A program made the translations under genes and the position numbers. Shown here piece by piece: positions 35,101-43,178 of a stretch of 64,000 bases of DNA (its first letter is position 1; each line of letters begins with the position of its first letter). Under the pieces are notes generated by a model that saw nothing but the letters and a program-made list of their open reading frames with translations, was not told the origin of the DNA and ran no database searches. Source of the stretch: Favolaschia claudopus. Taxonomy: Eukaryota > Basidiomycota > Agaricomycetes > Agaricales > Mycenaceae. The DNA lies in assembly GCA_037176885.1 (NCBI GenBank), contig JAWWNJ010000058.1, positions 124,001-188,000 of the forward strand. Direction: 5' to 3'.

Positions 35101-35340
35101 CACAGACAGATCATTCAAGGGTTCGGCCTGCAAAGCAGACGATTTATTCAAGGTTTCGGTCTGGTGAACAGACGATTTAATCAAGGTTTCGGTCTGATGA
35201 ACAGACGATTTTATCACAGATTCGACCCGCAAAGCAGGCAATTTATATTCGTCCCGCAAAGCGGGCTCCCCTTGCGGGGTTGGAGACAGCGCCTCCGATT
35301 CGTCCTGCAGAGCAGGCTCCCCTTGCGGGGTTTGAGACAT
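29107..35340 (-). CDS. Helitron Rep-helicase (HUH replicase fused to Pif1-like helicase)
   Basis: A single open frame of 2,077 aa starts at ATG 35,340. Residues about 270-420 hold a Cys-rich zinc-binding N-terminal region (CSFCGKLEL, then a CIARARATRCMYK segment as in other basidiomycete Helitrons). The Helitron-like N domain follows (HLLTIADRRFQVHKSFIF). The Rep nuclease has H-x-H in GSLHLHILIWL (about 842) and the paired tyrosines in EYMLNYTIKLQ (about 1,018). The helicase has Walker A GPGGTGKS (about 1,557), VTDEIYFLS, AVCGDPCQLPPARG, and C-terminal TSHNAQGRSLDVCC and MLSRVRKLEGL. All catalytic motifs look intact, so the element may be autonomous for rolling-circle transposition. CTRR and TC termini were not identified with confidence. 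Confidence 0.92.
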   Translation of the reverse strand: MSQTPQGEPALQDESEALSPTPQGEPALRDEYKLPALRVESVIKSSVHQTETLIKSSVHQTETLNKSSALQAEPLNDLSVSPNKSVPGIATLMSASATVLHDLDTETNTAGQPSVKQVADPYVSLTLADKHAVVQFLAVTRNASVKVLQQCVPRHQNLSRRTADRQEKKAAVLRKDFELHQCTNSCLILRSEAIQAGISGKRVLSSTELQECLLMLNLYTKGKKRKNPVAEGPPQKKVRTSSEGSSLETPVFPRILSQSEKDQIVHEFRESTNNEALKRYECSFCGKLELAIDVKMRPMGELDISVLNHAVQSLRENSHQPHIEAFKLSTLINGSTYVLCHLCSLSVSHNKFQALPLRSYANGLWIGDVPPELQGLTFLEEQCIARARATRCMYKIKLGPSGQLAARGNVCILPQDTSSFVSAMPLPLFRLRDEVCVILVASPETEVTQSMLQRSPLLVRRQKVKQALFWLIENNPLYGDLRKDSVVANLEEYPEYDCPLAVKDFLRTNSATNQGSSYTDQANAEIFDTTNTFELTSTTLVDADDLESTYRQRKLEALKRLKKQDTEFVKFPSGNTPLHTSKNPRVFGCLWPTLFPYGVGMVDNNNVRLSTDFGFHHVDTLPHVQHLLTIADRRFQVHKSFIFVMSNIIQRRQTSFKSRLAVNRSWFPVIQKLIPKVDLESLDTYKAKLDTNPFAKPGTESEKAAAQLMKYVNYVSDHIPGSAGDVDEMKQQAKSKIICNGLPHIFGTVNPADAHNPIAQVLAGRDVDLDKIFDALDGDKESGSRAKVLAENPVAGAEFFHLMVTKFLEIILGTERASKIGVLGEVAGWYAVIEAQVRGSLHLHILIWLRFAPSSPLDMKERMNADPVFKEKLRAWYDDIICQSFGQGTTEYVQLEGMPKKLPVLSRPLDPTSEGYSENRDQHHRDLCENTGLVHEHNPTCFKHIPQRIRFLADPDKDCRFDLPRPLVSKTHFDDDGDLVIRCENASLNGHNPTGTLCLGCNTDLKQIASGTVSMALIEYMLNYTIKLQLDTSIVFSALCASIKALQDKPPIDIDGKTDPSELSRLMMVKTANTLVGKRELSGQQTACFLLGRKNHYVSDSYHEYWWSSLLRDIARDVFAIKNVQDMDSGENEKGTDESDDLTEHRLSIPEDEDDNMITLSPDTLEIELKIEPQTDAEEKKFSKLFNDMFYRPPELQTMCVWDIMRNYVKEKKPKSATQRNIYLNFKPGHPEYTTHCLKQLPQPVIPVLMGYRVPRNDFDPDKVKYAAVLLTLFKPWTENKSSPVKLDSMLWEDALHEFKPTMKAQHIRIIKNMQLLYQTRDAKFDYAAKRSKRLVSLFSTAKESGVDINDDTEHNFDPAWENAMQATVDPDDIDPDEINFGKNTRATREALVIVEEAKSHGFYSVSSNVVIPNCENLTRVGDEADKMNAESAHRALVDDKKRLIERQLEAATKSDKEKLGFRQQSDRIPHALSTTLLDEAKRAREISDRVQRASGTQSTDATLGWDSLLPYQKLCLALIIKHTLNDEQSRAFLLLADKIGRELHTNHTEPPLTLLCTGPGGTGKSVIFKAWREFYELTGRPERLRLTAPTGVVANDIGGSTIHAEASLRVPPAKMKSQPRTRQNLENRAKPIETLVTDEIYFLSAKDVARLSEYLSMARGNTERILGGLNWAVCGDPCQLPPARGTSLFAREFVRCYENNLLNDLNEKTRQETKGIQVWHQIEHVVILDEIMRQKDDPILLDILKRLRKGLCTVNDKEILDRYVLSDIECSDDTKALTDVKRWIEGPGNACPLIVYTNAARDGHNLKMSDAFSVATSQEYHIYYSKDTRGRGSKKYQLTGIVAEVAWAIPVKEANDLGGKVPYMPGMPVFCTENIATELGISNGSPGTLVSVVYEEIHGRRYAISADVDFKAYRNKNLHVPHPHRVTLKPVSDDIEFRLPNSDTLYSARRSQLPLIPAFAFTSHNAQGRSLDVCCIDLAGCPSIQSAYVMLSRVRKLEGLCILRPFTLDRIQNHISEELRAELRRTEAKAEKTKTYTRDRLSWFYNLIPEGKVKMLLQGDFLDFDSTDMDAVMTGI

Positions 35341-35560
35341 CGCCTCAGGGGAGTTGACTTCGTCATACGACGGAATAGAGGGAAATTCTGAAGGTAAATG
35401 TCAGTAACGAAGGTAATAACAAATGAGATGGGGTGTGGGAAAATGAGCGTCGAAGGATCCACAGCTCGCATGCACGACATGAGCACATCGAACTGCGCCG
35501 GCCAACGGCGAGCGCTCCCAGACAAGATGGAAGAATGAAGGGAAGGTTCAAGACACTCAC

Positions 35561-35882
35561 TGTTAAATCTCGCCTCGTACGTATACAGTGCGAAGACAAC
35601 GCCCCCGCCCCTAGCAGCAGCGCGACAGATTGCGATCCAGTCGTCACCCAAAACAACATCAGCGAAGACGTGTTCGGTTATTTCAACAGAGAACGGCTCA
35701 TGTGTGAAGAGCGCAGAGTCGCCGGAGCCTCGAAACGCAGCAGCGATAGATATGGAGACGAATAGGGTGGTAACAGCGGCAGAGATTTTTAGTCCAAGTG
35801 AACGGGCAAAATGCCGGGAGATTTGCGACCGGGGCTGGGAGTAGTACATGGTTTTAGCCGGATGACCGTTGACGAGACACAT
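35561..35882 (-). CDS. Retropepsin-like ORF, possible spliced N-terminal exon of the Helitron gene
   Basis: From ATG 35,882 the frame encodes VNGHPAKTMYYSQPRS, RHFARSLGL and, 65 residues on, DVVLGDDWIAICRA. The spacing and the LGxDW box resemble retropepsin-like domains, but the expected catalytic D-S/T-G position reads YSQ, so activity is doubtful. A GTGAGT donor at 35,560 and a TTCAG acceptor at 35,388 (173-nt intron) bring this frame exactly into that of the Rep-helicase upstream of its ATG. The frame stays open upstream almost to the LINE end at 36,115, so its natural start may have been removed. Confidence 0.45.
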
Positions 35883-36114
35883 AAAGCGCTTCGTTGAGGG
35901 CACAGAGGACGGAGCGAGGGGCTCGACGTGGGGGTTGGTGGTCAAGATGCAAAATTTCCCACCCCTTGTCGCTCCCTGTTGCTTAGCATTGCCTCGGCGG
36001 GAAAGGGCACGGAGATAACTGGGTGTATCCAGTAAAGCCGGGAGAAAAATCCAGGAGGAAATGCCCTTACGCACCGGGTTCAAGCCGTCGTGTGGGACTC
36101 TGGCCGTTTCATGC

Positions 36115-39100
36115 TCATCCTACTCCGTCATTACGAGTAGCAGGCCGTATACCCACTAAAACCCCCCTCTCATTGATCCAATTGTCCGGCAGGGAATCTT
36201 CGTTAAGGAGAACTCCGCTCCACGTCTCAAGCACGACATGTTCTTTACGTGCGAGGTCGCCGAATTTGAATGTATTTGAAAGAATCTGATCTCGCCTCAG
36301 CGCGGCGTTCATTGCTGAGATCCAGCGGTTGTGAATCTCTAAATTTGTGGCGGGTGTATGTCGTTCAAAAATTCTTTCATTTCTCAGGCACCAAATTAAG
36401 TACATCGAGGTCGAAATCAAGATTGTGAAGAATCTATTCTTTCCCGTCGAGAGTTTACCCTTGGTGGACTTGAATTTGGGCAGCGCACATCCGAGCAGTA
36501 GTCCCAGGGTAAGTTTTGGCCAAGTTGGGTAACGTAGTCTCCAGAGTGTTTCACCCAGTCGCCAGATCAGCCGTTGTCCAGGTATATCACATTCCAATAA
36601 TATGTGCTCCATAGATTCAGGTACTCGGCAGCTTAGACATTGCCCGAAGTGTTCAAGATTGGTGATTTTGTCCCAGAAGAGACCAATACGGAAAGCGTCA
36701 TGCATACACTTCCACAAGAAGTTTCTTATAACCCGGCTTATATCGGTGGAGCGAATTGATCTCCATATTGTCGCATCGGAAGGGGCGAAGCTGAACTCGT
36801 CGGCAATGCAGCAGCGGACGCGATCCAGATTGGCCGTGGTTGATTTGCATCGTCGACGTGAGATTGAGTTGATTAATAAAATAATCTTCGTGAAAAGGCG
36901 TTGATTGCCTTGGCTGAGAGATATCCCGGGCATCGAAAACATAATGTCCGGTTGTATATCGAGCATGGTTGCCATAGCGGGAAGGGCTTGTATCAGCGGT
37001 GCTCGGTTGTATTTTACTCTTCTAAAGTGAGTCTTTGCAGACCTCTCCCGCAAGGTGGCAATCACGCATTGGATCAGCCTGAAATTGGTGTCGAGCAGAT
37101 TGTTCTCCATGACACTACGATGTTTGACAAGTGTCGCTCCCAGGTAAGCGGTGCTGCTAGATATTGTGAGAGTTGCATTCATGGGGATATTTTGCAATAT
37201 GTACAGCAAGCCGCCCAAGAGCGCTGTGTTGAAAGAGGGGAACGGGTCCCAATCAGCGAATGCCAGATGTAAGGACAAGTTTTCGTCGGGTTGATTTGTT
37301 TTTCTGAGGTTGAGAAGTGCATACATCTCAGCTGTTGCTTCTCCGGGGTGTTTGATATGGGCGTTGATATGGACGTCGATTGTGGTTTCTTGCCCGGGGA
37401 CGAAAAGACTGTAGCGTTTGGCAGCAATATTTCGAAGATGGTCCTCGGAGGCAAAGATGCGGAAGCCGCGGCCAATTTCTGTAAGCCGGAGCGTCGGATC
37501 AAAAGTCAGAGGGAGCTCGTCGTCTGTCCCATTACCTTCATTCGCAAGTCGTTCGCTTTCCGACAGGTTCAAGGCATCTGTCAGGTGGGAATCAACGACA
37601 CTCGAATTCCATTTTGGTGGGATACATTGAAGCATTGCGCGGGCGGTTTCTATACACTCCCCTGGGTTCGTGCACCCCATCTCTACGCGATCTCGCTGGC
37701 AGGGCGGACAGCCGCAATTTTTTCGTCCAATCCCAGATGGATTCACTGAGTGCGGACGTCTCGGTACTGTCGTTCGACGGTGGGCAATTAGTACGATGTC
37801 CGACAGTGTTCTGACTCGGTGGTTTCGCCGAAGGCAAGTAATTGATTTCCTCCTTTGGATCTTCTCGTATTTGACCTCATCTATAGCTATGTGTTTCCAC
37901 ACAGGCATTTGAAGTTGAATTTCATCAGAGATAGCGAGCTCGGTAAACTTCAAGTCGAATTTCTTAGCAGCCCCAATCATGCGGGAGACGTCGTCAGACA
38001 TCGGATGTATCTTCCATTGCGGTATGTGTATATTCTGGAGAAAAATATTGTACAGTAACCCTTGATTGTTCTCGGATTGGCTAGCATTCCATCTGTGGAT
38101 AATTGTATTCTCAACGAAGAACGCCCAATTTGGTCTATTATCTCCGTATTGCAGAAATTGACGCAAATTCCATAAATCAATGGCTTCGTTTCTAGACTGT
38201 AGGTCAAGGATTTGTTTGCCTCCTTCGCATATGGGGAGACACATCGTTTCATGCACAACTCGGGATTTCTTACCCTCCCAGAGGAATGCATCTCGCATTT
38301 TGATCAGGGTTCTCTCAATTTCCTTAGGCATTCCTTGAACGCGTGTCAGGTATTGGGTTCTCCCGCCGATGACCATGTTAATGACATGCCTTCGGCCCTC
38401 AATCGAGGGTTTAGTTTCCGACCAGCGAGCAAGATCTCTGGAGATCTTTTCAATTGTTTCCGGCCACGGTGTCGAGTAGTCGACATTGTTTCCGATCCAG
38501 GCTCCCAGAAAGCGGCACGTCTGTGAATCAGGAATGATAGTAAGTTCGTCTGTAATCCGAGATGAATCTGCACTGATTCTGCGATTCTGTACTAGGTCAG
38601 TTCTGTATGTCGGTGAGCCGAAGGGCAGCAAGACTGTTTTCTTCATATTGTATCGTGATGTTGACGCTGTGCACCATAGGTTCAAGACGTTCCATAGCTC
38701 ATCCCAAGAGTCGGTGTCAGATAGGTAGATCGTTGTGTCATCGGCAAAAAGTGAGACTACGAGTTTTCGGTCCGATCCTGGGACCATGACACCTTTCAAG
38801 TTAGAATTTCTTAGCATGTCGGCGAGAGGTTCAATAGCCATATTGAAGAGTAGGCACGAGATTGGATCGCCTTGTCGAACTCCGCGAACGACTAAAAAAG
38901 GTCGGCTCATCTCACCATTGATCATGACACGGGTGCTCGCATTTGTGTATAGGTTCTGGATTAGTGTGCAGAATTTATCTGGAAAACGCATGTGGTTGAG
39001 AACAGTTAGAAGGTACGAATGGTCAATTCTGTCATACGCTTTTTCCTGGTCAAGGGCCACTATGACACCATTTTCTTCGACAGCGTCGGCATAGTTCAAG

Positions 39101-39675
39101 AGGTGTTTAACCTGCTTGACTTGATCTTCGATCTTGCGCCCTTTCATAAAGCCGGCTTGGTCTGGGTGAATGAGATGGGGTGCCACGTCTGCGAGTCTCA
39201 GTGAGTAGGCCTTCGTTAACAATTTATAGTCGGTGTTTAATAAGGTGACAGGGCGGTAGTTTGCGATCTTTGCTTTGTCGCCTTTCTTGTAAATTGGGCA
39301 CATCCAGCCCGAGTTAAAATTAGTCCCTGGTGTCACACCGAAGCGTTCAACGTCTTCGAAGACGTCTTCAAGGATGGCCATGATATCCACCATCTCTTCT
39401 CCTTTTCTTTGTCGTATATTGTGTTCAATTACGAGCCATTTGTAGAATTCATACGGTATGCCATCCAGGCCTGGCGCTGATCCGTTTTTTGAAATCCTCA
39501 GTGCTAATCTCAATTCATCTGTGAGTAGTTTGCGGTCCATTTTACTGTATTGGTCCTCACTCAAATATGTATCGAATCTTTCAAGGACCATTTGGGTTGC
39601 CATGAGCTTTGTGTAGTCATCCGGCCTGTCTTTGAATTGAATTTCGTTATGGTATTCCCCTGCCATCTCGGCCAT
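36115..39675 (-). CDS. LINE reverse transcriptase with C-terminal zinc finger (zf-RVT)
   Basis: 1,186 aa. RT motifs in order: NGSAPGLDGIPYEFY, PIYKKGDKAKIANYRPV, the first catalytic Asp in ALDQEKAYDRID, GVRQGDPISCLLF, FADD in VVSLFADDTTIYLS, and NMKKTVLLPFG. A Cys cluster (NCGCPPCQ, MGCTNPGEC) follows. Then comes a degenerate RNase H-like region with HPGEATAEMYALL, and a zf-RVT domain (FLWKCMHDAFRIGLFWDK, QCLSCRVPESMEHILLEC). The ORF starts at ATG 39,675 only because an in-frame TGA at 39,687-39,685 separates it from the endonuclease ORF in the same frame. It should have been one ORF2. Confidence 0.9.
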   Translation of the reverse strand: MAEMAGEYHNEIQFKDRPDDYTKLMATQMVLERFDTYLSEDQYSKMDRKLLTDELRLALRISKNGSAPGLDGIPYEFYKWLVIEHNIRQRKGEEMVDIMAILEDVFEDVERFGVTPGTNFNSGWMCPIYKKGDKAKIANYRPVTLLNTDYKLLTKAYSLRLADVAPHLIHPDQAGFMKGRKIEDQVKQVKHLLNYADAVEENGVIVALDQEKAYDRIDHSYLLTVLNHMRFPDKFCTLIQNLYTNASTRVMINGEMSRPFLVVRGVRQGDPISCLLFNMAIEPLADMLRNSNLKGVMVPGSDRKLVVSLFADDTTIYLSDTDSWDELWNVLNLWCTASTSRYNMKKTVLLPFGSPTYRTDLVQNRRISADSSRITDELTIIPDSQTCRFLGAWIGNNVDYSTPWPETIEKISRDLARWSETKPSIEGRRHVINMVIGGRTQYLTRVQGMPKEIERTLIKMRDAFLWEGKKSRVVHETMCLPICEGGKQILDLQSRNEAIDLWNLRQFLQYGDNRPNWAFFVENTIIHRWNASQSENNQGLLYNIFLQNIHIPQWKIHPMSDDVSRMIGAAKKFDLKFTELAISDEIQLQMPVWKHIAIDEVKYEKIQRRKSITCLRRNHRVRTLSDIVLIAHRRTTVPRRPHSVNPSGIGRKNCGCPPCQRDRVEMGCTNPGECIETARAMLQCIPPKWNSSVVDSHLTDALNLSESERLANEGNGTDDELPLTFDPTLRLTEIGRGFRIFASEDHLRNIAAKRYSLFVPGQETTIDVHINAHIKHPGEATAEMYALLNLRKTNQPDENLSLHLAFADWDPFPSFNTALLGGLLYILQNIPMNATLTISSSTAYLGATLVKHRSVMENNLLDTNFRLIQCVIATLRERSAKTHFRRVKYNRAPLIQALPAMATMLDIQPDIMFSMPGISLSQGNQRLFTKIILLINSISRRRCKSTTANLDRVRCCIADEFSFAPSDATIWRSIRSTDISRVIRNFLWKCMHDAFRIGLFWDKITNLEHFGQCLSCRVPESMEHILLECDIPGQRLIWRLGETLWRLRYPTWPKLTLGLLLGCALPKFKSTKGKLSTGKNRFFTILISTSMYLIWCLRNERIFERHTPATNLEIHNRWISAMNAALRRDQILSNTFKFGDLARKEHVVLETWSGVLLNEDSLPDNWINERGVLVGIRPATRNDGVG

Positions 39676-39684
39676 TTCCTTGGG

Positions 39685-41592
39685 TCATGACTCGTAATCT
39701 GGCGATCCAGTAAAGCTCAGTCTCGGTTTCTCGAACTCGTATATTGTTTCCTTCATGTGGTAACCTGTGGCAGATTTGGTCCAGAAGCGGCTGTGAAGGG
39801 TTTCCCCTTCGACATCGAATTGCGCCTGTGAGGTTTCTCTCTTATTTTGAGCTCGTTGACTTAGAGTCTCATTTATCTTCTTCTCCAGCATGTAGGCCGC
39901 GGTGTTTCGATTGTCAGGAGGGATTTCCATGTCGTGCAATACAAGGTGTAGTTGAGCTTTCCATGTTTTCACCTTCTTCATATCTTCGTCCTCTAGAGAC
40001 GAACAACATATCTTCCCATGCTTGAGGATGCCGGACTTGAAATGTGCCCATAGGGTTTGTTTGTTCCTATGCTCGTCTCTAGGCAAGTGTTGTATCTTTG
40101 TCCACTCAGAATCGAGCGTGACAAGGAGACGACGGACTTCGGACGTGAATTTCGCAGTTTTGAGCAAGTATAATGGTAAGCTGAATCGTCCTTTCCCTGC
40201 CTTCTCCTCGGGTCTACTCACTAGCTGAACTGTAATCAGGGCATGGTCGGTCTTCAACGGGGTTTGCGTTATATTCCATCCTCGACACCTATCAAAACAT
40301 GGGTGGTTCGCGTATATTCTGTCGATTCGCGAGCGGGAAGTGTGAATCAATCCAGTGCTATGATCGGTGCGTTGCTGGATGCAGGTATATTCCCGTGCAT
40401 CTGAAAATGTATTTCTCCAGCCATCTTCCATCTGAAAGAGGGATTTCAACCGCATGAAACTGGCAGGGGCGGTCGCTGTCTCGCCCGACAGACGGTCTCT
40501 TCCATCTTCAACGAAATTCCAGTCTCCGAGTGCTAGATCTGGCAGAGGTAAGTGTTTGTCATTTCGCCACCTTTCCCAAAGCGCGGACCATAAGGCGTCC
40601 CTTTCGTTAGCTTTATTAGGGGCATATATATTCAGGATAGTAAGTGTCTCGCCTCGATGCCACGGAACCGATATCAACAATGCTCGGCCAGGTATTAGTT
40701 CAATGACCCGAGTATGTTCTATATCGACGAACTTCTTGTTTAATAGAAAGGCAACACCTGCCGTTGATGTGGGTTGGAGTGGGTGGTCGGAGTGGTATAG
40801 GTGGAACCAGCGTTGGTAGATATCATTGAGCTGGGATCCTGCAGCATTGTCGAGGTGAGTCTCCTGAATAGCTAGGATGCCTAGCCGTTCCTCATCCACA
40901 ACTTGTTTCAGGTATCTAAACTTATGTGTGCTTCCGAGTAGTGAAGTCGCTGCATCCCTCCCTGCAATATTTAGAGAGCCGATGCTGATGCTAGATCGAG
41001 TGAATTTTGCTGTTTCGGGTAAGCTGGTCTTCGCATTTCTTCTCCGTATCTCAGCGTTGACAGTTTCCCAGTCATCTATTGGGTCTTCAGGCGGAGGCTG
41101 GGAGGTGTTGTTGTGATTGAGGCCGTTGTCCGGTGTTGTATAGACATGTTCGCCAGAGGTATTGAAGCTGGTGTCGGACATCTCGTTATGAGTATTGTAT
41201 TCACGTCCAACTTCGCCGGAGAACACGTTGAATGGTCGCTTCGTACCCTTCTTAATATGTTTACCTATCATTGAAATATCCAAACGTTCGCCCTCCCCTG
41301 TCGCCGCAACTGAGGCTGGCGAACCTTCGGAGGTCAACATATCATGAACAGCACAAAGCTGCTGTTCTTTGCTTGTCGCCGCAACGGCCAAAACAGCAGA
41401 GTCGTCGCGGAGGGAGCCGCACATCTGATAGTCGGGGCTAGGCCCCGGGTCACCCCAACTCCTGCTGGATTCACAATATAAACTCGCCGCCTGCAGGCAC
41501 GGACGAGAGGGAGACACCAGATCCCCGGAACCCTCCCGTGAGCCAGGAGGGCCTATGGTGCCAAATACTAGTTCGTTTGGTTGTGGTTTCAT
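39685..41592 (-). CDS. LINE ORF2 N-terminal part: APE-type endonuclease
   Basis: 635 aa from ATG 41,592. Residues 1-200 are low-complexity, with a repeated AVAATSKEQ/SVAATGEGE segment. The endonuclease-exonuclease-phosphatase fold then shows SLNIAGRD, AIQETHLDN (catalytic Glu), LNIYAPNKANERDALW, LALGDWNFVEDGRD (Asp/Asn), SRIDRIYANH and the final TDHALITVQL (Asp-His). The frame stops at TGA 39,687-39,685 and reopens at once as the RT ORF. The gap between domains fits a normal ORF2, so this is one gene with a nonsense codon, or with read-through. Confidence 0.88.
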   Translation of the reverse strand: MKPQPNELVFGTIGPPGSREGSGDLVSPSRPCLQAASLYCESSRSWGDPGPSPDYQMCGSLRDDSAVLAVAATSKEQQLCAVHDMLTSEGSPASVAATGEGERLDISMIGKHIKKGTKRPFNVFSGEVGREYNTHNEMSDTSFNTSGEHVYTTPDNGLNHNNTSQPPPEDPIDDWETVNAEIRRRNAKTSLPETAKFTRSSISIGSLNIAGRDAATSLLGSTHKFRYLKQVVDEERLGILAIQETHLDNAAGSQLNDIYQRWFHLYHSDHPLQPTSTAGVAFLLNKKFVDIEHTRVIELIPGRALLISVPWHRGETLTILNIYAPNKANERDALWSALWERWRNDKHLPLPDLALGDWNFVEDGRDRLSGETATAPASFMRLKSLFQMEDGWRNTFSDAREYTCIQQRTDHSTGLIHTSRSRIDRIYANHPCFDRCRGWNITQTPLKTDHALITVQLVSRPEEKAGKGRFSLPLYLLKTAKFTSEVRRLLVTLDSEWTKIQHLPRDEHRNKQTLWAHFKSGILKHGKICCSSLEDEDMKKVKTWKAQLHLVLHDMEIPPDNRNTAAYMLEKKINETLSQRAQNKRETSQAQFDVEGETLHSRFWTKSATGYHMKETIYEFEKPRLSFTGSPDYES

Positions 41593-41819
41593 AGTTTGGT
41601 TTGTGCGTTTAAAGACCGCCGTCTATGAAGAATATATTTACAATGTTAACAGTGTGTTGTTGCTAATGAGAGTGAGTTGATGTAAATATGTGTGTAAGCA
41701 ATTCAAGTACAGTACGGATTCAATAAGAGGGGTGTTGGAACGTGAATATACAGCTTGTCAATGCAAAAGCCCATTGCGTGGAATGTGAATGGACAGAGTG
41801 GGCAACGGAGACGAGATAC

Positions 41820-42059
41820 AGTAGGTAGTTCACGAGGGCAAAAGACATGGGGCGCGGTGGAAGGGTGAATATACATGTGAGGAATGAAAGCAGCCGTTGT
41901 AATGAAGAAGACAAACGATGGGGAGCGAGGGACGATGCAGTAGGTAGTTCACGAGGCCAAAGGATATGGGGCGCGGTGGAAAGGTGAATATACATGTGAG
42001 GAATGAACGCGGCCGTTGTAATGAAGAAGACGAACGATGGGGAGCGAGGGACCATAATC
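41820..42059. repeat. 119-bp tandem duplication in the LINE inter-ORF region
   Basis: Two adjacent copies (about 41,820-41,938 and 41,940-42,059) start AGTAGGTAGTTCACGAGG and share GGGGCGCGGTGGAA and GTGAATATACATGTGAGG, about 92 percent identical by eye. Open frames here look incidental. Confidence 0.8.
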
Positions 42060-42117
42060 ATAAAACCTTTGGACGTTGTCATAGAACCGGGTAGATAGGC
42101 ATGCGAGCCGCCGGTGA

Positions 42118-42690
42118 TTAACGGCGGCGCGAGCGACGCTCGGCGTGGCGGCGGAGGCGGCGCACATCCCTTTCGAGATGGCGAAGGCGGCGCATCACCG
42201 TGTAGAGGAACATGCCGTTGAATGTGCGAGGGCGGTTGCGACGGTGAGCGCGCCGAGCGTAATGGTTGCTGACACGGAGTCTGGGGATGCGGGGCGGGTT
42301 GTCGAGGCGGTCAGCGAGCGCTGCGTCCAAAGCGCGTTGAGCAAGGTTGCCGGGAATGTGGTGTGGGGCGCGACGGTGGATGGAGCGAGTGGTCCAGGAA
42401 AGGGGACTGTTCACGTCTCCCACGAGCATGGCCCGCGGAGCCCGGGGTGCGGTGGACAGCAGTCCCAGGCGTTCGGTAAGGTCGCGGAGGTTATGGGCTG
42501 AGTTGGTGTCGTCCTCAGCGCCGGACTCGGAGTGTGAGACAGACACGAGGTCGGGCATACTGGGGTGAGTCGAGTTGTTGCCATCCGAGTCATCAGCGCT
42601 CTCGGCAAGGAAAAGAGCCGGAGAGCCGACAGTGGAAGATTTCTCGTCGTACGGGGGAGGGGAGGAGTCGGGGTCAGAATTAGTGGGCAT
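42118..42690 (-). CDS. 190-aa protein with acidic N-terminus and very Arg-rich C-terminus
   Basis: Not recognised. ATG at 42,690 (MPTNSDPD). The first 90 residues are Ser/Asp/Pro-rich and acidic (ESADDSDGNNS). The last 60 are strongly basic, ending RRLRRHAERRSRRR. It lies between LINE ORF1 and ORF2 on the same strand and could be an extra nucleic-acid-binding ORF of that LINE, or an incidental reading of Arg-rich DNA (CGG/CGC runs). Confidence 0.4.
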   Translation of the reverse strand: MPTNSDPDSSPPPYDEKSSTVGSPALFLAESADDSDGNNSTHPSMPDLVSVSHSESGAEDDTNSAHNLRDLTERLGLLSTAPRAPRAMLVGDVNSPLSWTTRSIHRRAPHHIPGNLAQRALDAALADRLDNPPRIPRLRVSNHYARRAHRRNRPRTFNGMFLYTVMRRLRHLERDVRRLRRHAERRSRRR

Positions 42691-43178
42691 TTTGGATGGG
42701 GGGGATGACGAACAGGGCAAATCACATCGATTATAAGGACGCTGTCGTCTTGTTCTTGCCCACTTTGAGATGTTTCAGAAAAATTTGCCCATTTCGAGGG
42801 TATGGTGGAGTTGTAATCGGTGAGGACAAAAGAGCGGGAGTTGAGGGATTCCCGCGACAAGTGTCCCATGGTCTGTTTGTCTCAGACTGAGTGCAGTAGT
42901 GACGAAGGTGGCGTAGGCCCGTAATGAAGAGCGAGGTCGAGACACGTCGGTCGGGGAGCCATGACCGTTGTCGGCGGCGATAGCATTACTGTAGATGGAT
43001 GCGTTGAACAAGACTTCTTCAAGAATATCCTTGTCTCATAACAGGAATAAATTGGCGACAAGTCGTGTATTTTAGCGCTTCGTAGAGTATGGTACAAGGT
43101 ACAAGGGATAGTAAAGTGACGATACAGCGAGGTTAGCATATGCGATACAAATACAAGGAATTTTGGAAAGGATACAGA

